Notes: generated by a model from the sequence alone, not told the origin. Shown: positions 43,441 to 52,620, counted from the stretch's first letter. The stretch: DNA of 55,158 nucleotides from Victivallaceae bacterium (GCA_028691615.1 JAQUYX010000002.1:1-55158); one strand, 5' to 3'. A program made the numbers and translations.

Positions 43441-44080
43441 ATTCCTGATCCTCCGTTGCTTCTTTGTGGCAAATCCAAACCTTTACACCGATTTTTCCGG
43501 CGGTCGTCTCCGCCTCGCTGAAACCATAATCGATGTTCGCTTTCAGCGTATGCAGCGGCACACGCCCTTCCTTGTACTGCTCAAAACGGGCAAGTTCCGC
43601 TCCGCCCAGACGGCCGGAACAGCTGATCTTGATCCCTTCCGCACCCATCTCCATCGCCTGCTGAATCGCACGCTTCATCGCACGGCGGAAGCCGATACGA
43701 CGCTCGAGCTGCATGGCAATATTCTCGGAAACAAGCTGGGCGTTCACTTCCGCGCGGCGGATCTCCGCCACTTCGGTGAAAACCTCTTTGCCCTGCGCCA
43801 GCTTCGCAATCTCCTGACGGAGCTGCTCCTGCTCGGCACCCTTCTTCCCGATCAAAAGACCCGGACGGGCGGTAAAGATCGTCACACGCACGCGATTGGC
43901 AAACCGCTCAAGACGCACCTTCGCAATCGAAGCGGCCTTGAACTTCGTCTTGATGTATTCCCGGATCTTGAGATCCTCATGGAGCCACTCACCGAAGAGA
44001 GCCTTGCCGGCGAACCAGCGGGAATCCCAGTCTTTGGTCAGTGCGATTCTCAATCCGATCGGATTAACTTTTTGTCCCAC
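43388..44080 (-). CDS. rpsC: 30S ribosomal protein S3
   Basis: 230 residues with [12 protein letters not shown] at the start, KH domain [18 protein letters not shown], and [10 protein letters not shown], all S3. The end runs into rplP. Fourteen bases after rplV. Confidence 0.97.
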   Translation of the reverse strand: MGQKVNPIGLRIALTKDWDSRWFAGKALFGEWLHEDLKIREYIKTKFKAASIAKVRLERFANRVRVTIFTARPGLLIGKKGAEQEQLRQEIAKLAQGKEVFTEVAEIRRAEVNAQLVSENIAMQLERRIGFRRAMKRAIQQAMEMGAEGIKISCSGRLGGAELARFEQYKEGRVPLHTLKANIDYGFSEAETTAGKIGVKVWICHKEATEDQEYAVNAKKGKVQKNSARR

Positions 44081-44094
44081 GATTCATTCCTTTC

Positions 44095-44427
44095 TCAGAT
44101 GTCCGTCAGAACGACTTCCATGTGGCTCGTCCGCTTACGGATGCGCCCGGCGGAACCACGGGCCTTCGGCCGGAAGCGCTTCATGATCGGCCCGGGGCCG
44201 ACCATAACGGACTTCACAACCAGATTTCCGCGTTCCAAAGAAAAATTGTTTTCGGCATTGGCCAACGCGGAACGCAAGGTGTCGCCCAGAAGCCGGGCCG
44301 CTTTCCGCGGACTCAGCTCACAGACGGCAAGAGCGTCCGTCACAGACTTATTCGGCAGAAGCCGGGCAACCTGCCGCGCCTTCTCCGGAGAAATCCGTGC
44401 ATTCTTTGTCAAAGCTCTCACTTCCAT
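44095..44427 (-). CDS. rplV: 50S ribosomal protein L22
   Basis: 110 residues: MEVRALTKNARISPEKARQV, ENNFSLERGNLVV, and RPKARGSAGRIRKRTSH with the tunnel loop. It is the first ribosomal gene in the cluster; rpsS (S19), normally directly upstream, is missing here, and a lipoprotein gene lies 26 bases upstream instead. Confidence 0.96.
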   Translation of the reverse strand: MEVRALTKNARISPEKARQVARLLPNKSVTDALAVCELSPRKAARLLGDTLRSALANAENNFSLERGNLVVKSVMVGPGPIMKRFRPKARGSAGRIRKRTSHMEVVLTDI

Positions 44428-44453
44428 GATTCAATTTTCTCTGTAGTTTTCGG

Positions 44454-45248
44454 TTATTGTTCCAAATTTGTCACAGCCTCCATCCCCGGAGTCAGGTCTT
44501 CGATGTTCCCCGCGACAACCACAGCTGCTGTGACCAGCGGCCGCAAAGCGACCACTCTCAGCTGTGTCCTGCCACCATTGGCATAGTAGATCAACCCATG
44601 AAACGCACCATGAGTCGTACCTACGGAGAGCACCACGCCGGACAATTCCCTGCTTACCGCCAGAATCCGGCACTTTTGCAGCGCCGCCTCCGGTTTGACC
44701 GGGCTTGTCAGAGCGTTGAACCGGCGGGCTTTCCGGCGCAGATCTTCGATCCGCACCCTCAGTCTGGCCTGCTCCACCTTCCCCGTGACAGCAACACTCA
44801 GACTTCTTTCCACCAGTTCGGAGAATGAAACAGCCTCCAGCGCCAAGGCGCCTCCCTGGGTTTCCAATTCCCTCAACTGCCGCAGCAACAACGCTTCCCT
44901 TTCTCCGAAATTTCGCACTTTACCCTCATCGAGGGCTCCGGAGAGCATCGTCCTGAGGCCGAGATTGGCCGCATTCTCCTGGTTGTATTGATCGATTGTT
45001 TTCAACAGCTCGCGCTGCAGCATATCCCGTTCCGCTTTGAGCATATCCCGCTCTCGCGCAAGCTGCCTCGCCTTTTCCTTCTCCGACGCCAACTGCAATT
45101 CCAGCGACTCCCCGCCCGATCGGGAAAGAGCATCATTCCCGCGCGGATCGCCGCCGGACACACCGGCATCCCCGCCCAAAGCATGCGATAAGCATCCCGC
45201 ATACACGGACAAGACCAGCAATATACTCCACAGATGCACTTTTTTCAA
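44454..45248 (-). CDS. predicted lipoprotein with coiled coil, upstream of rplV
   Basis: About 264 residues. A lipoprotein signal KKVHLWSILLVLSVYAGC with the lipobox at YAGC is followed by a coiled-coil (about 55-95: LASEKEKARQLARERDMLK, AERDMLQRELL) and a beta-rich C-terminal domain (AVSRELSGVVLSVGTTHGA) that resembles the beta barrels of cell-shape protein MreC, though this is only a pattern match. The start is not sure: TTG at 45248 is taken because the signal begins there, but the frame is open to a TTG at 45359 after AGGA. It lies 26 bases before rplV on the same strand. Confidence 0.6.
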   Translation of the reverse strand: MKKVHLWSILLVLSVYAGCLSHALGGDAGVSGGDPRGNDALSRSGGESLELQLASEKEKARQLARERDMLKAERDMLQRELLKTIDQYNQENAANLGLRTMLSGALDEGKVRNFGEREALLLRQLRELETQGGALALEAVSFSELVERSLSVAVTGKVEQARLRVRIEDLRRKARRFNALTSPVKPEAALQKCRILAVSRELSGVVLSVGTTHGAFHGLIYYANGGRTQLRVVALRPLVTAAVVVAGNIEDLTPGMEAVTNLEQ

Positions 45249-45265
45249 TCTTCTTTTTAAATTTT

Positions 45266-45294
45266 CTGATACTTTTCCTGTTTTTCGCTTCCAA
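45266..45294 (-). promoter_or_regulatory. possible promoter of the lipoprotein-ribosomal operon
   Basis: On the minus strand TTGGAA (45289-45294) and TATCAG (45266-45271) are 17 bases apart. The match is moderate (-10 four of six). Expected start near 45259, just before the TTG at 45248. If right, it would transcribe the lipoprotein and the whole rplV-secY run. Confidence 0.4.
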
Positions 45295-45383
45295 AAGACG
45301 GTCCTCGACACAGACAAAAGTCCCGCCGGAAGACGCGGCACGACTTTTGTCAGTACCAAAGCATCCTGGCAAAAACACCGACG

Positions 45384-46337
45384 TCAGCGCGCCTCTTTGG
45401 ACAGCACATCCGTCAAATGCCCATACGTGTGAAAAACATCCCCGCCCAGCGGATCGACCGTCACCATCCGGCAGCGCCCGTTGTCCCCCAGCGTTCGCGC
45501 CGTCGCGGGATTCATCGACGGCTGCACCAGAATCGTTTCGACTTTTTCCGCACGCATCTGCCGCACCAGCTCCGCCAGATGACGCGGCGACGGATCCTTC
45601 CCGCCCAACTCCACCGCACACTGTTTGAGATTCTGCTCCTTGGCAAAATAGCCGAACGCGGGGTGATGCACATAGAAATTGCGGTTTTTCTTGCCGCCGA
45701 GCGCTTCGCGCCCTCCGTCGCGCAGCTGGTTCGCACGGCGTTCAAACGCGGCAAGACGCTCCTGATAATATGCCCGGTTCGCTGGATCGCGGGCAATCAG
45801 AACCTCGGCAATCTTCCCGGCGATCCGAATAAGATTGTCCATCCCGAGCCAGACATGCGGATCGCTCTGGTCCCCGCCATGTTCGTGTTCCTTGTCCTCG
45901 GCGTCCTTCGCTTCGTGATCGTGATCGTGATCGTGGTCGCACTCAAACTGCATGGGAATCTTCCGGCACACGTCCGCAAGCGCGACATCGGCGACACTCC
46001 CGCCCAGCACCCGGCTCACGCGCGACTCAAACGGCAGATCAAAATGAAAAAACACCGCACTTTTCTTCAGCGAGCGCACCTCGGCAATGCCCGGTTCGTA
46101 ATCATGCACATTCTTCCCGTCCGGCAGCAAACTGGTCACATCCACTTTGTCCCCGCCGATCTCGCGCACGATCCATGCGGCGGGGGCGATCCCGCAGCTG
46201 ACGGCAAGTTTCTCCGCTTGCGCGGGCGCAGACGGCGTCGGTTTGGAGGTGGAGGAGGGGTCTTCTCCGCAGCCGGAAATCATTCCAGCACATAAGACAA
46301 GGACAACGGCAAGAATCATGTTCGAGGGGTTTTTCAT
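45384..46337 (-). CDS. znuA: zinc ABC transporter substrate-binding lipoprotein
   Basis: 317 residues. Signal ending ISGC (Cys near 23) suggests a lipoprotein. The cluster A-I fold has the His/Asp metal ligands in NVHDYEPG, DPHVWLG (after the loop), YVHHPAFGYFAKE and the C-terminal Asp in VTVDPLGGD. A charged loop DHDHDHDHEAKDAEDKEHEH (about 150-170) is typical of zinc-binding ZnuA. ATG at 46337 follows AAAGGGA. Its permease and ATPase are at 20263-21857, far away. Confidence 0.92.
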   Translation of the reverse strand: MKNPSNMILAVVLVLCAGMISGCGEDPSSTSKPTPSAPAQAEKLAVSCGIAPAAWIVREIGGDKVDVTSLLPDGKNVHDYEPGIAEVRSLKKSAVFFHFDLPFESRVSRVLGGSVADVALADVCRKIPMQFECDHDHDHDHEAKDAEDKEHEHGGDQSDPHVWLGMDNLIRIAGKIAEVLIARDPANRAYYQERLAAFERRANQLRDGGREALGGKKNRNFYVHHPAFGYFAKEQNLKQCAVELGGKDPSPRHLAELVRQMRAEKVETILVQPSMNPATARTLGDNGRCRMVTVDPLGGDVFHTYGHLTDVLSKEAR

Positions 46338-46379
46338 CGTTTTTTTCCCTTTGAAATTGTTCAACGGATCTTTTTTGGT

Positions 46380-46408
46380 AATATATCCTGTCATAGAAAA
46401 TTTTGCAA
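46380..46408 (-). promoter_or_regulatory. promoter of znuA
   Basis: On the minus strand TTGCAA (46403-46408) and TATATT (46380-46385) are 17 bases apart, about 45 bases upstream of the ATG. No clear Zur-type palindrome was found by eye. A weaker plus-strand promoter for ftsB may be TGGAAA (46511-46516) with TATATT (46534-46539), 17 bases apart. Confidence 0.7.
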
Positions 46409-46585
46409 CCCGATGCGGCGGCAAAGCCATGACGGAACAACTCATCGGAAGAATCCGTCCCGTCGCCCCCCTGCAATCGGCCTTTTTCGATGGAAAAACA
46501 TCTCAAGGGGTGGAAAAAATCACTCCGGGTGATTATATTTGTGAAAGGCGGAATCCAACCCCTCCGCCATTTATAATAGATCATC

Positions 46586-46930
46586 ATGAATGTCAAAAAA
46601 AATGAAAATCCGATCGGCGGCACCCATTGGGTCGCCTATTTCATCGCAGTCCTTCTGATCGTCGCCGCCGCCGTGCTTCTCCTCCCGAAATACCGGGAAT
46701 ATCAGAAGAAGGCCGCCGAACGCAACGAATTGGCCGAAAAACTCAACGCCCGGGAAAGCGAGGCCGCCAGACTCAACAGCGAAGTCACCGCCCTTGCCGA
46801 CGACCCCGCGGCCGTCGAAAAGGTCGCCCGCGAGAAATACAAACTCTGCCGCGACGGGGAACGCGTCATGCGCTACACCCCGCCGAAAACCGGAACAGCC
46901 CAGCTCGATTCCGACAATCCAGGCAAATAA
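46586..46930 (+). CDS. ftsB: FtsB/DivIC-like septum-formation protein
   Basis: 114 residues with one transmembrane helix (about 16-35: VAYFIAVLLIVAAAVLLL) and a following coiled coil (KAAERNELAEKLNARESEAAR). The conserved tail VEKVAREKYKLCRDGERVMRY matches FtsB/DivIC, which joins FtsL and FtsQ in the division complex. There is no good Shine-Dalgarno. It begins the kds-lpt gene run; kdsB starts nine bases downstream. Confidence 0.85.
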   Translation: MNVKKNENPIGGTHWVAYFIAVLLIVAAAVLLLPKYREYQKKAAERNELAEKLNARESEAARLNSEVTALADDPAAVEKVAREKYKLCRDGERVMRYTPPKTGTAQLDSDNPGK

Positions 46931-46938
46931 GGACAAAT

Positions 46939-47685
46939 ATGACCGACATTCCTGTTTCCATCATGATTCCGGCGCGCTATCAAAGCTCGCGTTTCCCCGG
47001 CAAACCGCTGGCCATGCTCTGCGGGAAACCGATGATTCAACACGTCTACGAGAAAGCGGCCGCCTCATGCGCCGACGAAGTGATCGTGGCCACTGACGAC
47101 GCCCGCATCTTCGACGCCGTGACCGCGTTCGGCGGAAAAGCGGTCATGACCCGCGCCGACCACCCGTCCGGAACCGACCGCATCCGGGAGGCGGCAGCCT
47201 CATCGAAGGCGGAAATTTTCATCAACGTTCAAGGCGACGAACCGCTGATCCCGACCGAGGTGATCGACGAATTGATCGCCAAAATGAAGAACGATCCCTC
47301 CATCGGCATGGCCACCGTGGCCGTCCCCGCCAGTCGGGAGGAGTTGGCCAATCCGAATAAGGTAAAAGTGGTTTTCGGCGCCGACGGCAAGGCGCTCTAT
47401 TTCAGCCGGGCGCTGATTCCCTTCCTCCGGGCGGGCGGCGAAGATCCCGGCGTTTTCCTGCATTGGGGAATCTATGCTTACCGGCGCAAAGTGCTCGACC
47501 GCTTCGTCGCGCTTCCGCAGGGGCGTCTGGAACAGTGCGAAAAACTCGAACAGTTGCGCGCGCTGGAAAACGGGATTTCCATTGCGGTGATCGTCAGCAA
47601 TCTCGAAAGCGTCGGGGTGGACACTCCGGAGGATCTGGTGCGCGCCGAAGCGAAACTCTTGAAACAGCAAACCACCCACCGCTGA
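46939..47685 (+). CDS. kdsB: 3-deoxy-manno-octulosonate cytidylyltransferase
   Basis: 248 residues. It activates KDO with CTP for LPS core synthesis. IPARYQSSRFPGKPL (substrate-binding N-terminal), VATDD, INVQGDEPLIP and HWGIYAYRR, all KdsB. ATG at 46939 follows AAGGAC. With kdsA and kdsC it makes CMP-KDO. Confidence 0.97.
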   Translation: MTDIPVSIMIPARYQSSRFPGKPLAMLCGKPMIQHVYEKAAASCADEVIVATDDARIFDAVTAFGGKAVMTRADHPSGTDRIREAAASSKAEIFINVQGDEPLIPTEVIDELIAKMKNDPSIGMATVAVPASREELANPNKVKVVFGADGKALYFSRALIPFLRAGGEDPGVFLHWGIYAYRRKVLDRFVALPQGRLEQCEKLEQLRALENGISIAVIVSNLESVGVDTPEDLVRAEAKLLKQQTTHR

Positions 47686-47703
47686 GGAAGGAATTTTTTG
47701 AAA

Positions 47704-48525
47704 ATGCAAACCGTTTCCATCGGAAATCTCGTCATCGGCGGCGGCAAACTGACTGTGCTGGCCGGTCCCTGCACGGCGGAGAGTCTGGAACTTTGCTGCG
47801 AAGTGGCCGAGTATATGCAGAAACTCTGTCTTGAGCTGGACGTCAACTATATCTTCAAGGCCTCCTTCGACAAGGCCAACCGCACCAGCGGCAGTTCCGT
47901 ACGGGGCCCCGGCATGGAAAAGGGGTTGGAATACCTTGCGGAAGTCCGGAGACGTTATCAGGTTCCGGTGGTGACGGACATTCACGAACCCTACGAGGCC
48001 GAAATTGCCGCCGAAGTGGTCGATCTGCTTCAGATTCCGGCGTTTCTCTGCCGGCAGACCGATCTCCTGCAGGCGGCGGCGCGCACGGGCAAAGCCGTCA
48101 ACATCAAGAAGGGGCAGTTCATGGCCCCGGAAGATATGAAGGGCGCGGTCGAAAAAATCCGGCTCGCCGGCGGCAACGCGGTCATGCTCACCGAACGCGG
48201 AAGCTCTTTCGGATACCACAATCTGGTCGTCGATATGCGCTCGTTCGACATCATGCGGCGCAACGGCGTGCCGGTGATCTTCGACGCGACCCATTCGGTT
48301 CAGCTCCCCGGCGGACTCGGCGGAGCCTCCGGCGGTCAGCGCGAATTTATCGCGCCGCTGGCGCGGGCGGCGGCCGCGGCGGGAATCGACGGACTCTTCA
48401 CCGAGGTGCATCCGCGCCCGGAGAAGGCGTTTTCGGACGGCCCGAATTCTCTGGATTTCGCGGGCATCCGCACGGTTTTGACCCAAGTCAAGGAGATTCA
48501 TGAAACAGTTCAAAAATATTTCTGA
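47704..48525 (+). CDS. kdsA: 3-deoxy-8-phosphooctulonate synthase
   Basis: 273 residues of the DAHP synthase-type barrel; joins phosphoenolpyruvate and arabinose-5-phosphate to KDO-8-phosphate. LAGPCTAES, SFDKANRTSGSSVRGPG, TDIHEPYEAE and LTERGSSFGYHNLVVDMRS are the conserved segments. An in-frame TTG at 47698 may be the start instead, since it is better spaced to AGGAA. Overlaps kdsC by 26 bases. Confidence 0.96.
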   Translation: MQTVSIGNLVIGGGKLTVLAGPCTAESLELCCEVAEYMQKLCLELDVNYIFKASFDKANRTSGSSVRGPGMEKGLEYLAEVRRRYQVPVVTDIHEPYEAEIAAEVVDLLQIPAFLCRQTDLLQAAARTGKAVNIKKGQFMAPEDMKGAVEKIRLAGGNAVMLTERGSSFGYHNLVVDMRSFDIMRRNGVPVIFDATHSVQLPGGLGGASGGQREFIAPLARAAAAAGIDGLFTEVHPRPEKAFSDGPNSLDFAGIRTVLTQVKEIHETVQKYF

Positions 48526-49027
48526 TCTGCAAATCCGTCTGATCGCGCTTGATGTGGACGGGGTTCTGACCGACGGGACGCTCGGTTACGACTCGACCGG
48601 CAACGAGATCAAATTTTTTCACGCGCGCGACGGACACTGGCTCAAAATCGCGCAGCGCGCGGGATGGAAGGTCGGGATCATTTCGGGGCGGGAAGCGCAG
48701 GCGAACCGGAGACGGGCAGCCGAACTGAATTTTGATTTTCTGGAAGAGCGCTGCCACGACAAACTGGCGACGTTCGAAGAGGTCTGTACGCGTTATGCCG
48801 TTGCGCCCGAACAGTGTATGTATATGGGCGACGATGTGGTCGACATGCCCGTGCTGCGGCGCGCGGGGCTGGCGGTGGTGCCGAACGACGCGCTGTCGCT
48901 GTTGGACGAAGTGGCGGACCTGCGCACGGATTTGCCCGGCGGACACGGCGCGGTGGCCGAGGCGGTGATCTGGCTGCTGGAAAAGATGAATCTCCTTGAC
49001 GGACTCATGGAAAGGTATCGGAAATGA
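48500..49027 (+). CDS. kdsC: 3-deoxy-manno-octulosonate-8-phosphatase
   Basis: 175 residues of the HAD type: nucleophile ALDVDGVLTDG, SGREAQANRRRA, MGDDVVDMPVL. It removes phosphate from KDO-8-phosphate. Starts inside kdsA and overlaps the lptCA gene by four bases (ATGA). Confidence 0.95.
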   Translation: MKQFKNISDLQIRLIALDVDGVLTDGTLGYDSTGNEIKFFHARDGHWLKIAQRAGWKVGIISGREAQANRRRAAELNFDFLEERCHDKLATFEEVCTRYAVAPEQCMYMGDDVVDMPVLRRAGLAVVPNDALSLLDEVADLRTDLPGGHGAVAEAVIWLLEKMNLLDGLMERYRK

Positions 49028-50916
49028 AACATATTCTCAGCATCATGCTGATTGCGGCGGCACTCGGAGGAGGCGGATTGGCGTGCGCCGATTCTCTGGA
49101 CAACCTTCAGGGTCTTCGCGCCTCGGAGACGGTGCTGCCGCTTTTCAACGGGCGGGAGCTGCAATGTCTGATTTTCGGCAAATCTCTGGTGCGCGACAAC
49201 GCATGGGTGGCGGCCACCGGCCCGATCATCGATCTGGTTGTGCGCAATGTGAACATTGACACGGTGAAAACCGATCGGTTCGATCTGGGCCCTTATCCGT
49301 TTGGGAAACCGGCATTAAAGTGGCTCTATGAATTTTGGAAGGGGCGGCCGTGGAGCGAGGGGTTGATTTTTTCGTCGACGGGGCGAATCAATCAGCAGAC
49401 AAGAACCGCGTTCGGGGAGGACAAAGTTTATTTCCGTTCCCCGTCGCTGGACATCGATGGAGTCGGGTTCGAGGCGGATCTGAATCTGCGGACGGTGTGG
49501 GTCAAGCACAAAGTGAAAATTCTTCTGCGCACCGGCAAGGCGGATGTGCGCAAGGCCTTGATGGACAAGACACAGCCCGCCGGAGACGAACATATTGCGG
49601 CGACCAGCGACGAGTTGCGCATGGATTTCCGGCGCAACGAGATTGTCCTGATCGGCAAAGTTGAGGTCGACGAGAAGGAGAACCGCCTGTTCTGTGACCG
49701 GATGGTGTTGTATCTGGACAGCGTTCCCGCCGCGGAGGGAAACAACTCGTCCACGCCGGTAATGTTCTCCAGCGGCAAGGGCGGATCGGGAATTTCCCGG
49801 ATCGTCTGCACGGGCAACGTCAAAGTACAGCCGAAGAAGGAAGCGGACAACGCTCCCAAACCGACGGAGCATGAGCAAAAATTGCGGAAGCTCAACCGCC
49901 TGTATTACGGCAATTCGCCCCGCCCGGTTGTCTTCTGTTCGCAGGTCAAGCCGAAGGAACAGACCAAGCCGAAAGGACAGGCCAAGCCCTCCTCGACCGG
50001 ACTTCCGCCCAGCACGATTCTCGCCGACCGCAGCGAATTTGATTTCAAGCACAACCGTCTGACCTTCACGGGCAATGTCGATGTGGACGACGCGCAGTTG
50101 AAACTGCGTTGCCGCCGGATTGTGGTGTTTTTCGCAGGCAAGGACCAAAAGGGGCGGAAAAACGGAGGGGCGCTCCTGGGCGGCGGTTCCGGTACGCAGC
50201 TTGAACGCATTGTCTGCACCGGCAAGGTCCGCGCGAAGAATCAGGGAAACGCTCTGGAATCGGAGGATTTGATTTTGACGTTCCGCCCGCAGGCGAAGCC
50301 GGGGCCGGGGATGTTCGGATTTTCCGGCGTGGAGCTTACGAAAATCCATTCGACCACCCCGATGAAAATTATCCGCAAGGGGCGGCTTGACGACAAGGGC
50401 AAGCCGATGAAGGACAATACCCTTGCTGCGAAAAAAGGGGAGTTAAATTTTCTGACCGGCGTCGGCTTCTTCGATGGAAACGTGCAAGTTCGGGATACGG
50501 AATACAATCTGGACAGCGAGAAACTCTGGTTTTATACCACCCCGGACGCGAAGAAGGAGGCGGTCCGTTCCTATGCGAAGAGCAAGAAAGAAGATGTCGC
50601 GCCCGAACGGATTCCGTTCGGCGACAACCGGGAGCTGACCAAGCTGGTGGCGCGGGAGAAAGTGCTGATTACGCGAATCACCCCGAATGGGGAGCATCAG
50701 ACGGCGGAGGGGGAAGAGGCAGTGTATGAAGTGGCCAAGCGGCTGATTACGCTGTACGGAACAAATTTACATCCGCCGAAACTCACCGCCGCGATGGGCA
50801 TCATGCAGGGCAAGGCGGGCAGCCGGGTGGAACTGCATTTGGACGATGAACGTGCGGAAGTGATTGACGGGGCAATGTTTCAGGTCAACCGTCAGGCGGA
50901 AGAACCCAAGCGCTAG
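49024..50916 (+). CDS. large LptC/LptA-like LPS-export protein
   Basis: 630 residues with a signal peptide (about 1-22, KHILSIMLIAAALGGGG). An N-terminal LptC-like beta region (to about 180: FRSPSLDIDGVGFEADL) is followed by several LptA/OstA beta-jellyroll units: about 190-245 (SDELRMDFRRNEIVLIGKVE), 330-380 (RSEFDFKHNRLTFTGNVDV), 463-510 (GELNFLTGVGFFDGNVQV) and about 537-590. Typical LptC and LptA are each under 210 residues, so this is a fusion and expansion. It would carry LPS across the periplasm. It directly follows the kds genes. Confidence 0.8.
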   Translation: MKHILSIMLIAAALGGGGLACADSLDNLQGLRASETVLPLFNGRELQCLIFGKSLVRDNAWVAATGPIIDLVVRNVNIDTVKTDRFDLGPYPFGKPALKWLYEFWKGRPWSEGLIFSSTGRINQQTRTAFGEDKVYFRSPSLDIDGVGFEADLNLRTVWVKHKVKILLRTGKADVRKALMDKTQPAGDEHIAATSDELRMDFRRNEIVLIGKVEVDEKENRLFCDRMVLYLDSVPAAEGNNSSTPVMFSSGKGGSGISRIVCTGNVKVQPKKEADNAPKPTEHEQKLRKLNRLYYGNSPRPVVFCSQVKPKEQTKPKGQAKPSSTGLPPSTILADRSEFDFKHNRLTFTGNVDVDDAQLKLRCRRIVVFFAGKDQKGRKNGGALLGGGSGTQLERIVCTGKVRAKNQGNALESEDLILTFRPQAKPGPGMFGFSGVELTKIHSTTPMKIIRKGRLDDKGKPMKDNTLAAKKGELNFLTGVGFFDGNVQVRDTEYNLDSEKLWFYTTPDAKKEAVRSYAKSKKEDVAPERIPFGDNRELTKLVAREKVLITRITPNGEHQTAEGEEAVYEVAKRLITLYGTNLHPPKLTAAMGIMQGKAGSRVELHLDDERAEVIDGAMFQVNRQAEEPKR

Positions 50917-50937
50917 ACGAAAACCAAGGAGATTTTT

Positions 50938-52464
50938 ATGGCAAAAGCGTCATTGATTCCGGAGCCGGTAAAGACGAGTTTTCATCCGGGGGTGTTTGCG
51001 TTGGACGAGTTCAGCAGAATCGTCGCGGCCAGCGACGGGGCGATCGCGGCGGCCGGATTGCTGGGGGAATATCTGCGTCCGGCCACCGGATATATGTTTC
51101 CGGTGGTGGGCGATGTCGAGGGCGCGGTCGGGGATATTGTGCTGCGGGAGAAGGGGTTGACGCAGGAGGATGAATTCGGATTCGTTTCCGAACGCTACAC
51201 GATCGAAGTCGAAGAGGACGGCGTGACGCTGGAGGCGGACAACCCCACCGGTCTCTTGCGGGCGATCCAGACGTTCCGGCAGCTGCTGCCTGCGGAAATT
51301 TATTCAGCAAAGGTGCGCAAGGCCGCATGGGAGGCGCCGTGCGTGACATTGGAGGACGCTCCGAAATATCGTTGGCGGGGGATGCATCTGGATGTCTCGC
51401 GGCATGTTTTTTCCACCGGGGAAGTCTGCCGGTACGTGGAACTGCTCGCGCAGCACAAATTCAATCTGTTCCATTGGCACCTGACAGACGATCAGGGCTG
51501 GCGCATTGAAATTGCGAAATATCCGAAGCTGACCGAGGTGGGCGCGTTCCGCGACGGGACGCTGATCGGCTCGCAGCTCCAGAAACCGTATCGCTGCGAT
51601 CACAAGCGTTACGGCGGATTTTATACCGCCAAGGACGTGAAGACGGTCGTCGCTTTCGCCGCGCGGCGGGGCATCACCGTGGTCCCGGAGATCGATATGC
51701 CCGGACACATGCAGGCGGCGGTGGCGGCTTACCCGGAATTGGGCAACAATCCGTCGGCTCAGCTTTCGGTGCGCTGGCTCTGGGGAATCAGCCAGAACAT
51801 TCTCAATCCCGGACCGGAGGCGTTGAAGTTCTGCCGCAACGTGCTTACGGAAGTGCTGAAACTCTTCCCGTCGAAATTCATTCATGTCGGCGGAGACGAG
51901 GCGGCGAAGTACGAATGGGAAAATTCGGTTTATGCCAACGAACTGATGCTGCGCTGTCATCTGCCGGACGCCGACGCGCTGCAGGGGCGCTTCATGGGAG
52001 AGATCGGGAAATTCCTGCGCAAGAAGAATCGGATTCTGATCGGCTGGGACGAAATTCTGGAGTGCGGCCTCTCGGAAGGCGCGGCGGTGATGAGCTGGCG
52101 CGGGGATGAGGCGGTCAAAGAGTCGGCTCGAATCGGGCATTACGCAGTCAACAGCAACAAGAAGTACACGTACTTTGATTATCCGGATCTGACGCTGGAA
52201 AAGGTCTATGAATTTACGCCGGCCCCGAAGGGAATGAACGACGAAGAGACGCGTTTTGTGCTGGGCGGTCAGGGACAGGTTTGGACGGAGTACATGCCAA
52301 ATTTCCGCAAAGTGGAATTCATGGCGTTTCCGCGCGCGGCAGCTTTGGCCGAACGGCTGTGGTCTCCGGCGGGCAAATGCACATTTGCGGATTTCACAAA
52401 ACGGATGGACACGCACGCGCGCCGACTGGCCGCGGAGAAAGTCAACGCGAAGCCGCTGCGGTAG
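50938..52464 (+). CDS. GH20 beta-N-acetylhexosaminidase
   Basis: 508 residues. An N-terminal GH20b-like alpha/beta domain (to about 130) precedes the (beta/alpha)8 catalytic barrel with YRWRGMHLDVSRH, FHWHLTDDQGWR, VPEIDMPGHM and the catalytic Asp-Glu in HVGGDEA (near 320). The last Trp-rich segment QGQVWTEY is also conserved. It splits terminal GlcNAc or GalNAc from glycans. No signal peptide, so it may act in the cytoplasm or be exported by another route. CAAGGAG precedes the ATG. Confidence 0.92.
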   Translation: MAKASLIPEPVKTSFHPGVFALDEFSRIVAASDGAIAAAGLLGEYLRPATGYMFPVVGDVEGAVGDIVLREKGLTQEDEFGFVSERYTIEVEEDGVTLEADNPTGLLRAIQTFRQLLPAEIYSAKVRKAAWEAPCVTLEDAPKYRWRGMHLDVSRHVFSTGEVCRYVELLAQHKFNLFHWHLTDDQGWRIEIAKYPKLTEVGAFRDGTLIGSQLQKPYRCDHKRYGGFYTAKDVKTVVAFAARRGITVVPEIDMPGHMQAAVAAYPELGNNPSAQLSVRWLWGISQNILNPGPEALKFCRNVLTEVLKLFPSKFIHVGGDEAAKYEWENSVYANELMLRCHLPDADALQGRFMGEIGKFLRKKNRILIGWDEILECGLSEGAAVMSWRGDEAVKESARIGHYAVNSNKKYTYFDYPDLTLEKVYEFTPAPKGMNDEETRFVLGGQGQVWTEYMPNFRKVEFMAFPRAAALAERLWSPAGKCTFADFTKRMDTHARRLAAEKVNAKPLR

Positions 52465-52503
52465 CCGCCGGGGGTTTTTAACCATCCGCGCGCCGCGAAA
52501 CGC

Positions 52504-52532
52504 TTGCAAAAAAAGGTCCGGCAGAGTATATT
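52504..52532 (+). promoter_or_regulatory. promoter of the 6-phosphofructokinase gene
   Basis: TTGCAA (52504-52509) and TATATT (52527-52532) are 17 bases apart. Transcription would start near 52539, about 80 bases before the ATG at 52621. Confidence 0.75.
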
Positions 52533-52620
52533 ATGTTCCTGGATGGTTCTCCCGATTCTGTATGGCAGGATCGGGATGACTCCGGGACGAAAACCATTTA
52601 CGGATCAGAAGGCGACCCCC

